Below, piece after piece: positions 27,324 through 36,205 of a stretch of 40,922 nt of DNA (within the stretch, counting starts at the first letter, position 1; each line of letters begins with the position of its first letter). The stretch is from Bartonella sp. ML69XJBT (GTDB lineage: Bacteria; Pseudomonadota; Alphaproteobacteria; Rhizobiales; Rhizobiaceae), in NCBI RefSeq assembly GCF_028618515.1, contig NZ_JAQITB010000015.1:1-40922 (forward strand). The letters are read 5' to 3'. The notes under the pieces were generated by a model that made no database searches, was not told the DNA's origin, and saw only the letters and a program-made list of their open reading frames with translations. The position numbers and the translations under genes are program-made.

Positions 27324-28019
27324 TTAAAACCTCATAGGTAGAATATTTGCAGCCCCTTTTCTGCGTGACGTTTCAAAGCGCAAAGCTTGCAGCTGTTCTT
27401 GAAAATCGCGAAAAGCAGCAGCAGCATATTCAGGATCCTTGAGAATATTTTTACAAAGCTCGTATTTTGCCCGTGCTTTAATGAGATCAAATGCATGAAT
27501 GAACCAAGGATTCTCTCCCTCTCTCAACTGTTCATCTCGCCCACGAGCACAAGCATAAACAACACAGACACTTTCAATCTGCTTTGGTGTTGGAAACAAG
27601 CCTATTTTTTGATCACAGTAAGTATAAAAGAGAGGTTCTCCTTGTGGAGGCTGTAATCCATATTGTTTTTGCAACGCTTCAATCGATTTAAAAAGCAAAG
27701 GTGTTTGTGCTGCATGATATGTTCCTAAAAGAACAGACTCCACAGCCCTTTCTGATTCAAGAAAAATTCCCTCTTCTTGGCCATACCACATTTTTCCAGG
27801 TTGTGTTTTAAAGGTCAGCTGTTTTTTTTCATTAAAGAACAAAGGTTCGCGTTCACATAAGCGCAAAGCGGTAAAAATGGAATCTTGAATTTGCATAGAA
27901 TATTCAGCTGTTGTATCGTCAATTTCATCTTGAATAAGCGCAACCATAGAGGCAAAAGTCTGAGAATGCTCTGAATGTGTGGGATCAAGATGATTTAAAG
28001 TAATGGGTGTAATGGTCAT
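27324..28019 (-). CDS. Head-tail adaptor (P22 gp4-like tail accessory factor)
   Basis: This protein of about 231 residues begins with a helix pair, MVALIQDEIDDTTAEYSMQI and IFTALRLCEREPLFFNE, characteristic of podovirus adaptor/tail accessory proteins, followed by a beta segment (KTQPGKMWYGQEEG) and a helical C-terminus (FDLIKARAKYELCKNIL). Such proteins add to the portal after packaging and connect it to the tail. The frame can begin at TTG 28025, with AAGGA six bases upstream, or at ATG 28019; I give the ATG. The position between capsid and tail hub genes agrees with the role. Confidence 0.7.
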   Translation of the reverse strand: MTITPITLNHLDPTHSEHSQTFASMVALIQDEIDDTTAEYSMQIQDSIFTALRLCEREPLFFNEKKQLTFKTQPGKMWYGQEEGIFLESERAVESVLLGTYHAAQTPLLFKSIEALQKQYGLQPPQGEPLFYTYCDQKIGLFPTPKQIESVCVVYACARGRDEQLREGENPWFIHAFDLIKARAKYELCKNILKDPEYAAAAFRDFQEQLQALRFETSRRKGAANILPMRF

Positions 28020-28080
28020 GGACAATGATAATCCTTTTGCGTGTGAAGCGTTTTGGCTATCTCTCCCACAAAAATATATC

Positions 28081-28349
28081 CTGTTGAGAGAAAGAATTTG
28101 CCAACTTTCAAACAGCTCTTACAGCAAATATTCCAAAATTTTAGACAGCTATAGAAAAATTCTGCAAGCCTGATCTGCTCCAGAAATTTTGCTCTCTAAC
28201 AGCATATTTTGTTGAGAAAAAGCCTCAGTGCTCAAAGCAGGCATCAATTGGTATTGCGATAAGAGTGCAATCCTAAAATCTTCTGTTTGACAAATAATGT
28301 CCCCCTTCTCAACAGAATGTTCTGTTGAGAAGAAGTATTTGCAGCACCT
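28081..28349 (-). repeat. Degraded copies of the capsid gene 3' end
   Basis: Three units start with GTTGAGA at about 28083, 28211 and 28324, at spacings of 128 and 113 bases. The 28324 unit runs into the end of the capsid gene itself; the 28211 unit aligns with it over about 75 bases (AAGCAGG, CCATAGGTTGGGATCACGAT-like and AAAATCTT matches); the 28083 unit is more decayed. Confidence 0.6.
28305..28332. promoter_or_regulatory. Perfect 28-bp palindrome downstream of the capsid gene
   Basis: CTTCTCAACAGAA, two bases TG, then TTCTGTTGAGAAG: both 13-bp arms are exact. There is no T run next to it on either strand, so it is not a classic terminator; it could be an operator, an RNA-stabilising hairpin, or a by-product of inverted copies of the GTTGAGA repeat. 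Confidence 0.55.
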
Positions 28350-29468
28350 TTAAGCAGGTGCTCCATAGGTTGGGATCACGATAGTAGCAAAATCTTGTGC
28401 TCCTTGTGTGCTTCCAGGTAAGGTGAAACAAGTTTTCTTCATACCGATGATGGTTTTTGCTGCAACACCGAATTCGCGTTCATAGTCGAACAGTTCTTCC
28501 ACCAATTTATAGCGTGTAGCGCCACGGTCTTTTCCAAAAGCGATGACGGCACTTTGCGCTCCCAACAGCACGGCACGGCGCACATTTGGCACTGCTTTGT
28601 TTGTTGAACCGGACTCGACACCTTCGGTAACATGTTCAGCCTCACGCAGGACGACACCATTATACATACCAAGCGAGCCGTCATAGAGGGGGTTTTTAAG
28701 ACGGCTTCCACTATAGATTGCCTTAGTGATATCGAGCCACTGTCCAGCATCCGTATTGGTGCGCAATTGTGTGACCTGGGTTGGATGCAGATACAGCACA
28801 TAAACATTTTCGCCATCAATGCGCACAGGCCTAATTTTTGGATTAGCAAGCTTAGCCCGTTCCACGGCTTTATCGACCAAATCAAGATCAAAAGTATCAT
28901 TTTCTTTTAAGTCTTCATCTTTTGTTTTTCCATTGGGGCGCACAACGCGTTTATCGGTTGGTGCAGTTGGTGCATTAAAGCCATAATGGACAGGTTTAAG
29001 GGTAATCGTGCGTCCTTCAAAGTTAATGGCTTTTGCGGTATAGCCACACACTTGAATAAAGAACATCAAACTCAAGCGATCAGCATACCAATCGACCAAA
29101 CCATTTTTGGCTTCGGTCCGCAAATCGTGTAAGATACGTTGCTGATCAATAGTGCCTTCATTTTTAACACGCACCGCATGAACAAGTTCATTAATAGCCA
29201 AGCGATCACTGAGGAATTGCAGAGCTTCTTCATTCCCCTCAAGGGACTGCCCTTCACTCACCCCATCGCCAAGCAATTGGACACGCAAATTAAAGCTAAT
29301 AGCATCACCACTTGCTTTTGTGGTTTCATCCTTTAATTGTACGATACTATTTGAATCATTTCCGATCAATGGTGCAATAGGAATTGCTTTTGAAATTTCT
29401 TGGTTTAACAGTTTAGACCATGTGCGCACTGCCATTGGGTCATTAATTCCGATATAAGTTACAGCCAT
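28350..29468 (-). CDS. Phage major capsid protein (N4-gp56 / DUF4043 family)
   Basis: This 372-residue protein matches the N4-gp56-type capsid family: AVRTWSKLLNQEISKAIPIA, IGNDSNSIVQLKDETTKASG, GQSLEGNEEALQFLSDRLAI, DWYADRLSLMFFIQVCGYTA, VHYGFNAPTAPTDKR, YVLYLHPTQVTQLR and the closing FATIVIPTYGAP. It builds the icosahedral head with the aid of the scaffold encoded just upstream. AGAGGA lies five bases before the ATG. A terminator hairpin separates it from the scaffold gene, so it probably has its own supply of transcripts or depends on read-through. A broken paralogue lies at 18744-19716 on the other strand. Confidence 0.92.
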   Translation of the reverse strand: MAVTYIGINDPMAVRTWSKLLNQEISKAIPIAPLIGNDSNSIVQLKDETTKASGDAISFNLRVQLLGDGVSEGQSLEGNEEALQFLSDRLAINELVHAVRVKNEGTIDQQRILHDLRTEAKNGLVDWYADRLSLMFFIQVCGYTAKAINFEGRTITLKPVHYGFNAPTAPTDKRVVRPNGKTKDEDLKENDTFDLDLVDKAVERAKLANPKIRPVRIDGENVYVLYLHPTQVTQLRTNTDAGQWLDITKAIYSGSRLKNPLYDGSLGMYNGVVLREAEHVTEGVESGSTNKAVPNVRRAVLLGAQSAVIAFGKDRGATRYKLVEELFDYEREFGVAAKTIIGMKKTCFTLPGSTQGAQDFATIVIPTYGAPA

Positions 29469-29493
29469 TTTATCCTCTAAAAGTTGATTGATA

Positions 29494-29520
29494 TAAAAAA
29501 ACCGGCAAAGCGCCGGCTAT
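29494..29520 (-). terminator. Terminator between scaffold and capsid genes
   Basis: On the minus strand AGCCGGC-GCTTT-GCCGGT is followed by seven T residues. It would attenuate transcription from the scaffold gene into the capsid gene, or terminate an upstream transcript. Confidence 0.65.
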
Positions 29521-29757
29521 TTGAAATTCCACATTTCTCGTTTTCAGATGGTGGATTAGTTATTGGGTATTTTGTATAATTTTTATTGCTTGTCCTCCCC
29601 CTTTGAGAAACGTCACATTCTCACTTCGAGAATTCCTCCACAGCGCTCGCCTCCAACACCCCCCAGCAAAGCCCAGTGCCAATACCTCAAGCTCTCAACA
29701 CAGACCGCCTCATGCCTTCCACATGACGACTTTCAGAATTCCCCCATGGGGGGGCTG

Positions 29758-30555
29758 TTAAGATTCTCGCCCGCCCATGAGACGGTTAAAAGCCGCTTTG
29801 TTTTTAGGATCAGCAACCCAATGGCTAAACTCTACTTCCGACATTTTATCGAGCATCTCCAAAGAAATCGGTCCATTGGGCGTCATACCGTTATAGGCCG
29901 CCAATGTGCGTGCAGAATTTTGTCTTTCCTGCAAATTTTCACCAATGTTATTGGGAGTATTGGTGTAGCCAATTTTTTGCGCAATAGAGTAGATCACCTC
30001 AGCGGGATTTTGATTTTTTTTCGCACAATCGCGCAAGATTTGCTTTAATTCATTACCAATCAACGCATCCACGACATTTGGATCTGCCATTTCCGGATAG
30101 AGTGCAGAGAAAGCAGCTAACTGCTTCGCGCGGATATCGTAAATAAAATCGGCCGCTTGATCAAAATCCTGATGCTTTTGTTTAGCACTCACAACGGACT
30201 TCTGGTAAAAAGCATGCAACTGTTCTGCTTCATGGTTCATAGAAGGGGCTTGTTCAGAGATCAACGCCCCTTGTTTATAGAGTGTTTTTCCCAACCATTG
30301 TATATAACCCATAAAATCTTTTTGCGGATCTGGCGGTGCATCAGTTTCTACTCCCCCTTGACCATCTTTTTGCTGCGTATCCTCTTGCAATGATCGCTGT
30401 TGTTGATGTCCATCTTGATGTGCGTGGGAATTTTTTTCTAAGGCTTTTGTTTTTTCTCCAGCATCAATTTCACAGTTTTCCTGCTGCAAAGCTCCTGAAA
30501 AAGACCCCTGTTTTAATTGGTTTTGTTCTGCTGGTGTTAAATGTTCTTGATCCAT
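29758..30555 (-). CDS. Phage scaffold protein
   Basis: This protein of about 265 residues has the composition expected of an internal head scaffold: a disordered glutamine/lysine-rich N-terminal third (about 1-85), a helical middle (FMGYIQWLGKTLYKQGALIS, HAFYQKSVVSAKQKHQDFDQ, DFIYDIRAKQLAAFSALYPE) and a conserved-looking end (VIYSIAQKIGYTN, ISLEMLDKMSEVEFSHWVAD). It lies between portal and capsid as in P22-like phages. The ATG at 30555 has AGAAGG nine bases upstream; a TTG start eight codons earlier does not. Scaffold identity rests on position and composition. Confidence 0.75.
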   Translation of the reverse strand: MDQEHLTPAEQNQLKQGSFSGALQQENCEIDAGEKTKALEKNSHAHQDGHQQQRSLQEDTQQKDGQGGVETDAPPDPQKDFMGYIQWLGKTLYKQGALISEQAPSMNHEAEQLHAFYQKSVVSAKQKHQDFDQAADFIYDIRAKQLAAFSALYPEMADPNVVDALIGNELKQILRDCAKKNQNPAEVIYSIAQKIGYTNTPNNIGENLQERQNSARTLAAYNGMTPNGPISLEMLDKMSEVEFSHWVADPKNKAAFNRLMGGRES

Positions 30556-30615
30556 AGTGTTAGCCTTCTTTATTGACAATAAGATGATATTTTTTTCAAA
30601 TGAAACAGTTTACCT

Positions 30616-31285
30616 TTGCGCATTCGCCTCCTACAAAAGAGTGCCCACCAGCTGCTCTATTCCCATATACCCAGCCGTCCCCCTCCAGCATGATAAGCAT
30701 ACGCTCGACTCTATTTGCAGCGCGCTTGTTAAGAACTCCACGAGCCTCACCGCGAAACTCCTCAGCACTGCAAAGCTGTCCTCCACCCCCTCACACAATG
30801 GAGCATTTTGCCCCTGCAAGTTCTGCTCTTGCACCTTGTGTGCAACTTCGTAAACTTATACTCTGCAGGCAATGTTATAGAGAAACCGATACGAGCGAAG
30901 GAGAAGTGCATAAAACAACTGCTTCTCTTAAAACATAGGGTGATTTAGCCTTGCGCATTCGCCTCCTACAAAAGAGTGCCCACCAGCTGCTCTATTCCCA
31001 TATACCCAGCCGTCCCCCTCCAGCATGATAAGCATACGCTCGACTCTATTTGCAGCGCGCTTGTTAAGAACTCCACGAGCCTCACCGCGAAACTCCTCAG
31101 CACTGCAAAGCTGTCCTCCACCCCCTCACACAATGGAGCATTTTACCCCTTCAAGCTCTGCTCTTGCACCTTGTGTGCAACTTCGTAAACTTATACTCTG
31201 CAGACAATTTTATAGAGAAACCGCTACGCGCCAAGGAGAAGTGCATAAAACAACCGCCTCTCTTAAAACATGGGGTGGTTTAGCC
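30616..31285 (-). repeat. Two 335-bp degraded tandem copies of the portal gene 3' end
   Basis: Copies 30616-30950 and 30951-31285 are each exactly 335 bases in register with the real portal end at 31286-31620 (for example TTGCGCATT at 30616, 30951 and 31286). The two downstream copies are nearly identical to each other and clearly less like the parent. Both have lost the reading frame. Confidence 0.9.
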
Positions 31286-33172
31286 TTGCGCATTTGCCTT
31301 TTGCAAAAGAGCTTGCACCAGCTGCTCTATCTGTGCATTAAGCACTCCACGCGTCCCCCCACTCAGTTCTCCAGCATTACTAAAGTGCCCTCCAGCACTG
31401 TGAGGAGCATTTTGCCCTTCCAAGCTTTGTGCTTGGACATTGTGTGCAACTTCGTTTGCTTGTGCTCTGCAGGCAATTTTATGGATAAGTGATGCGGGCA
31501 AAGGAGAATAGCGTAAAAGATCGAGCATAATCTCTGGTGTTATGAAACTTTGCATCAAAGGCAACAATTGCATAATAATGGCAAATGTCCGCTCTTTTTC
31601 ATTAAGGCTTGTTGGCGCATCATCAACGACAATATCATATTCCAAACTGGTGATCATTTCACGTGTGAGCGGGACATACTGAGCGTTTTCCTCTCCAGCA
31701 ATACGTACCAATCGCCCATCGGAAAGATAATTTTGAATAAGATAGAGAATAATTTTCCCCTGTCGTTGCCGATATCTTCGCAAAGCATCAAAGAAGGAAG
31801 CCAACAGATTGAGTGATGATTGGCGACGTTGTTCCTCTAAGATTCCTGGTTGGTTTACCGCCCGTGTACCAACAAATTCAGAAGACAGACCAGTGACTTG
31901 TTCGATCGCACTTTTTGCTTCATTAAACAATTGAAAGAAACCTTGCGGAAATTGTGCAACGGGTTTAGGCTGGATTCTTCCCCCCGAAACAGCCCCACTT
32001 TTCAGCCAAGTGATGCTATCGGCTCTTGCCCAACTCTCCGTGGCTTGACGATCATCATCAAAAGCGTCGCGTTCGGCCATAATCCCGCCTTTTGACTGAC
32101 TATTGAGCAAATGCATCACTTGACTAAAATATTTATTTGCCCAGCGTTGTGGATCTTTTGTTGGTTTGACAATCCCGTAAAAATGCCGGCTTAATTTGTC
32201 AAAACTACCGGTAATACACTCCCAACCCAATTGACCAGCTGGCACCAAGGGTTTATCTGGTGCTTCGAGCAATTTTCGCCCCAAAAAAGCACGTTTGACA
32301 ATTTTTCTTGTTAATCTTGTTGCTTGAATTTGCGGAAATTCTTTACGTAAATTTTGGAAATCCTGTTCTGAATAATCGACAAATTTTCCGCTTAAAGGAT
32401 CAAGGACTTTATAAACAACCTCACGCTCGAACCAGCGGCATTCAGCCAATGTAACCATTTTAGGGCGTTGATACCCCTCCTCCACATCACCACGATAGCT
32501 TTGCCCATCATCCGCACTGGTTTGGTGCATAAATGTCTGATGTTTGACCCAATCAGCATGAAGATCACTCCAATGAACATGGGGAAACATTTCTCTTGCC
32601 ACATCGAGAGGTTTTTCATCAATATACCACAAGCGTTGTGCATCAATGAGATTGGGTTTTACGGCACTTGCATCCCATATCATTTTCATAGGATCGAGTC
32701 GTGCAATGACGGGTTTTCCTTGCGGATCTTGTTCATAATCGAGTCTGGTATCCGTCCAACCCATTCCGCAAATAATGGCATCTTGAAAGGCATCGGAATC
32801 CTCGTACTCTCCGTCAGCCTCATCCCGAAACCATTCAGCTGCACCGGTGAGTATTTGGTTAGCAAAAGCCGCCCCTTCTTGACGAGGAATAAATTGCACC
32901 TGTCGTTTATTATTGCGCTCTGTACCAATCACGGCATTGATCAGCGGAGCGATACGGTTAAAAGTCATAACCGGTCTGTTTTGTTCGCGCAACACGGCAA
33001 GATCTTGCTCATTCCATTGGCGCCCATTATAAAAATCATAGTCTTCTTGGGCATTTTTTCGCCATTTTTCGACATGTCCAATATCATCGTGATACCAGCC
33101 CACGAGTTTTTTAAAGAGCGCTTGATTTTCAAGGGTTTCGAGTGGATCAAAAGAATCTGTAGAAATATTCAT
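31280..33172 (-). CDS. Phage portal protein (P22-like)
   Basis: This 630-residue protein forms the dodecameric portal through which DNA enters the head. Visible blocks match P22-type portals: KNAQEDYDFYNGRQWNEQDL, RPVMTFNRIAPLINAVIGTE, GMGWTDTRLDYEQDPQG, LDPMKMIWDASA, FYGIVKPTKDPQRWANKYFS and GTRAVNQPGILEEQRRQSSL, the last being part of the barrel/crown region. The start codon overlaps the terminase stop (TAATG), so translation is coupled. The frame is open five codons further upstream. The last 60 residues are alanine/glutamine-rich and lie within the 335-bp repeated segment. Confidence 0.92.
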   Translation of the reverse strand: MNISTDSFDPLETLENQALFKKLVGWYHDDIGHVEKWRKNAQEDYDFYNGRQWNEQDLAVLREQNRPVMTFNRIAPLINAVIGTERNNKRQVQFIPRQEGAAFANQILTGAAEWFRDEADGEYEDSDAFQDAIICGMGWTDTRLDYEQDPQGKPVIARLDPMKMIWDASAVKPNLIDAQRLWYIDEKPLDVAREMFPHVHWSDLHADWVKHQTFMHQTSADDGQSYRGDVEEGYQRPKMVTLAECRWFEREVVYKVLDPLSGKFVDYSEQDFQNLRKEFPQIQATRLTRKIVKRAFLGRKLLEAPDKPLVPAGQLGWECITGSFDKLSRHFYGIVKPTKDPQRWANKYFSQVMHLLNSQSKGGIMAERDAFDDDRQATESWARADSITWLKSGAVSGGRIQPKPVAQFPQGFFQLFNEAKSAIEQVTGLSSEFVGTRAVNQPGILEEQRRQSSLNLLASFFDALRRYRQRQGKIILYLIQNYLSDGRLVRIAGEENAQYVPLTREMITSLEYDIVVDDAPTSLNEKERTFAIIMQLLPLMQSFITPEIMLDLLRYSPLPASLIHKIACRAQANEVAHNVQAQSLEGQNAPHSAGGHFSNAGELSGGTRGVLNAQIEQLVQALLQKANAQG

Positions 33173-34497
33173 TAGAAAGCCATCCATGAAGTTTGAGAAT
33201 GGTGAGAAGAGCGATAAGCATTTTTTTTCGCTCGTATATTGGGCTGTTCATAAGCCACACACATCAGTCCAAAAGCATCGGCACCATGGCTTGCCCAATC
33301 ATGTTCAGCGCCCAGCCCGATATTGCGTTGTTCATCGCGCTTTTCGTGATACCAAGCGAGTGCTCTTCGCCCAGCATGAGTTGTCTCTTCGTTAAACCAT
33401 ATGGCAGGAAACAATCGCCGCACCGCTTCGATACGCATTTTCACAGCTCCCACGCCTTGATTTGGAATGATCTTTGTTTGAAAACCGGCTTGTTGGAGAG
33501 CACTTTCAAAACTGACATTATAAACACGGTCTTTGGTTGCTCCATCATGGGGTAAAACCATCAATGCTTTCTCATATCCGCGTTGAAAGACCCATCCCAC
33601 ATGCTCTGAGAGAGGCTGTCCTTGTGCTTCATAATAATCGAGGACGCGGATTTCTCGTCCCACGAATTGTGCGACCCACAAAGCAGTAGCATCAGCCTTT
33701 GCTCCTGTTCCGCCGATATCCCAAAAGATTCTGATCTGCATAAGCGGATCACGGGGCACAGTGGTAATGCGCCCCTCGCGTGAAGCCTCAAGCAGCGCTT
33801 TTTGATAATAAGCGCCCTCAATGGTTTGGAGATATTCGCCCTCCCAAATATGGTTATATTGTTCGGGTCGTTGTTGTAAATCTGCTTTGCGATCTCTATT
33901 CAGTTTTTCGGGAAATTGAGGATTATCACGCCAATTAATTTCCACCCCTTTGATATTGGGATCATTGCCATTTCGGAAACGTTTTTCCACGGGAGCATTT
34001 TCCCGGCACGGGTTCCAAGTCACCCACAATTCGGCATTCCAATCGTCTCCTTCTTCACGCAGAGTTGGAATAAGCGTTTGCCAAGCAGTCTCAGTCACGG
34101 GTTCCGCCTCGTCCACCCAGCAGAGAAAAACACGCCCCATGGATTTAATACTTGCGATATTGCGATCAAGCCCAGCAAACACATAAACGATCCGTCCATC
34201 TTTTGATTTAATATATTTATCACCGATTTCATAATAATCTTGTAGAAAAGGATAGGCTTCAATGGCCCGTTTAATTTCCTCCAAGGAACTTTCATTGAGC
34301 GAATTTTGAAATTGCCGTGCACAAAGAATAATCCCCCGTTCTCCCGCCTTACCATGGCGATATCCAACCACGGCAGACATCAAAGCAAAAGAACGTGTTT
34401 TTCCAGAGCCCCGTCCCCCCCAAGCAGCTCGCACATCAGCTTTTCCAGTAAAGACCGGAATAAGCTTTGGAATAAGAGCAATTTGAGCAGTTGTCAT
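33172..34497 (-). CDS. Phage terminase large subunit
   Basis: This 441-residue packaging motor drives DNA into the procapsid. The ATPase half has Walker A GGRGSGKT (27-34) and Walker B FLCWVDEAE (D129, E130), then the coupling motif WVTWNP. The nuclease half has the metal-binding aspartate in FWDIGGTGAKADATAL (about 255-258), LPHDGATKDR and the closing HDWASHGADAFGL. All key residues are present, so it should be active. It overlaps the portal start by one base. There is no small subunit directly upstream; a candidate lies 1.3 kb further upstream beyond a decayed repeat region. Confidence 0.95.
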   Translation of the reverse strand: MTTAQIALIPKLIPVFTGKADVRAAWGGRGSGKTRSFALMSAVVGYRHGKAGERGIILCARQFQNSLNESSLEEIKRAIEAYPFLQDYYEIGDKYIKSKDGRIVYVFAGLDRNIASIKSMGRVFLCWVDEAEPVTETAWQTLIPTLREEGDDWNAELWVTWNPCRENAPVEKRFRNGNDPNIKGVEINWRDNPQFPEKLNRDRKADLQQRPEQYNHIWEGEYLQTIEGAYYQKALLEASREGRITTVPRDPLMQIRIFWDIGGTGAKADATALWVAQFVGREIRVLDYYEAQGQPLSEHVGWVFQRGYEKALMVLPHDGATKDRVYNVSFESALQQAGFQTKIIPNQGVGAVKMRIEAVRRLFPAIWFNEETTHAGRRALAWYHEKRDEQRNIGLGAEHDWASHGADAFGLMCVAYEQPNIRAKKNAYRSSHHSQTSWMAF

Positions 34498-35760
34498 GAA
34501 TCCTCAAGCACAATCATTCTCAAAAACCACAATCTCCAGACATCCCCCCTCCCAAGCAGCATCACCGCCAGAAACCAAGATCCCCAAACTCCACATCGCC
34601 CTTAAGTCTACCCACAAGCTCCACAATCCCGAGGACAAAAGCACTCCTCAAAACACCACGCCCCTCAGAGTCCATGCCTCTCAAGCACTATATAAAGCAT
34701 CACTTCTCTTAAAATCACGAGCACACTCAACACATAAGCTTATTTGGGCATCTCCCCCTACTGCTCCAATAATTTACAGAGCCAGAATCTTTACAAGAGC
34801 CACAAAAAACTCTAATAAACAGCACAAAAATCAGCTTTCAAAAAACAGAGCTAGTTGTGGAATGAAAACAATCTAAACAGTCTTTTTTTTAAGATCTGAT
34901 AGCCTAAATATCCTAATAAACAACAAGATTCCCTCTTGCTCTTGTTTATGTGTACCTTCTTCAAAAAATCTGTTCAATGCTCTTTGTTCATTGAAGCTCC
35001 CCCCTGATAGGATACCCATTCCACCTTTTTGCATACCCCCCTCATGCTCGAGAGAAGTATATATCATTACGCCCCACGAAAGACTGGAAAAAAACATTAA
35101 AATTTATCTTACACCTTTTTAAGAACTTCAATAATCGCCAAAAGAAACAACAGATCTTCCAGATAGCATACTTTTCAAACAGCGTAATTCTCAGACATTA
35201 TAGTCTTCAGACATCTCGCTCCCAAGCACCACCATCGCGAAAAAACAAGATCCCCACATTCCCTTAAGTCTACCCAAAAGCTTCACAATCTCGATAGTAA
35301 CACACGCCTTAAAGGGAAACGCCTCTCAAGTAATATATGCCTCAAGCTCCACAATCCTCAAACTTCGTATTTCTCTCCGTTTTTTTATCTCGCTCAATCC
35401 TCTTCCTATCTCCCACAAGCTTGGTATCCTTTGCTCTCACCGGCACGATCTCAACACGCGAAATTGTTTTGAAATCGCCCCCAGCATCTCCAGTCACTTG
35501 CAGTGGTAACACTTTAGCCAGCAGCAAACACATCAACAATTCCAGTTGCGCAATTGTTCTAAACCCTTTGCATCTCCCTCCAGCATTCTCATGCCAAAAT
35601 TTCATCTCGTCATGATCTCCATGGTCCCCAAACATACCCCTACCAAAGAACACAATCGCCAGAATTAGTATTGGCAAAACCCATAGCTCTCCAAGACCAT
35701 ATGCCCCAAAGGATCACACTCCCAGATCTCGACAATCTTCAAAAATCACACCATATACCC
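34498..35760 (-). repeat. Degraded copies of the terminase small subunit 3' end and flank
   Basis: A segment at about 35427-35530 is nearly identical to the real gene end at 35807-35910 (spacing 380 bases), including the codons for LLAKVLPLQVTGDAGGDFKT and ISRVEIVPVRAKD. Flanking segments repeat too (CTCAAGCTCCACAATC near 35340 and related sequence near 35718 and 34498; CAAGATCCCCA...CTTAAGTCTACCC near 34580 and 35250). The region encodes nothing credible; about 34700-35190 is the most decayed part. Confidence 0.75.
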
Positions 35761-36093
35761 TCACACATTGGAATTTTTAGTCTCCTGCTCCCCAGATACC
35801 GCATCCTTTGCTCTCACCGGCACGATCTCAACACGCGAAATGGTTTTGAAATCGCCCCCAGCATCTCCAGTCACTTGCAGAGGCAACACTTTAGCCAACA
35901 ACGAAAAAAAAGGCACAGGATTATTGAGTGCGTGATACTGAAGATAGGATACCAGTCCATCTTCACCATATTGATACCCAGCTTGTTCAGCAGCTGTAAG
36001 AAGAGCTTCATTAAACTGCCTTGTTGTTTTATTCAATGCACCTTTTGGGCGCCCTCTTCGTCTTAAGGGAAGACAACGTTCCTTTGCCATCAT
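35761..36093 (-). CDS. Probable phage terminase small subunit
   Basis: This 110-residue protein begins with a basic RRRGRPKGALNKTTR stretch, which includes an AT-hook-like GRPKG and resembles the start of many small DNA-binding phage proteins, followed by FNEALLTAAEQAGY and YLQYHALNNPVPFFSLLAKVLP, and ends in a beta segment TISRVEIVPVRAKD. It sits first in the virion operon, as expected for the DNA-recognition subunit of the terminase. GAGAG lies seven bases before the first of two ATG codons. The 3' third is duplicated in degraded form downstream. Confidence 0.7.
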   Translation of the reverse strand: MMAKERCLPLRRRGRPKGALNKTTRQFNEALLTAAEQAGYQYGEDGLVSYLQYHALNNPVPFFSLLAKVLPLQVTGDAGGDFKTISRVEIVPVRAKDAVSGEQETKNSNV

Positions 36094-36205
36094 TATATTC
36101 TCTCAAATAAAGTATAGAATAATTTCTGATAAAGAAATTCGTAGATAAAGTGAAAAAACAATACCATTTAAAAACATTGCGGCCCACATAAAAGCAGCAC
36201 AAAAT

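Noticed and set aside
30557-31492. Plus-strand frames such as the 112- and 155-codon ORFs
   Set aside because: They are antisense shadows of the repeated portal gene end, duplicated at the same 335-base spacing.
34496-34876. 126-codon plus-strand frame upstream of the large terminase
   Set aside because: It lies in decayed repeat DNA with CA-rich composition and has no motif or ribosome site.
35342-35677. 111-codon minus-strand frame as a separate gene
   Set aside because: Only the middle resembles a protein, and that part is the duplicated end of the small terminase gene; the rest is decayed flank.
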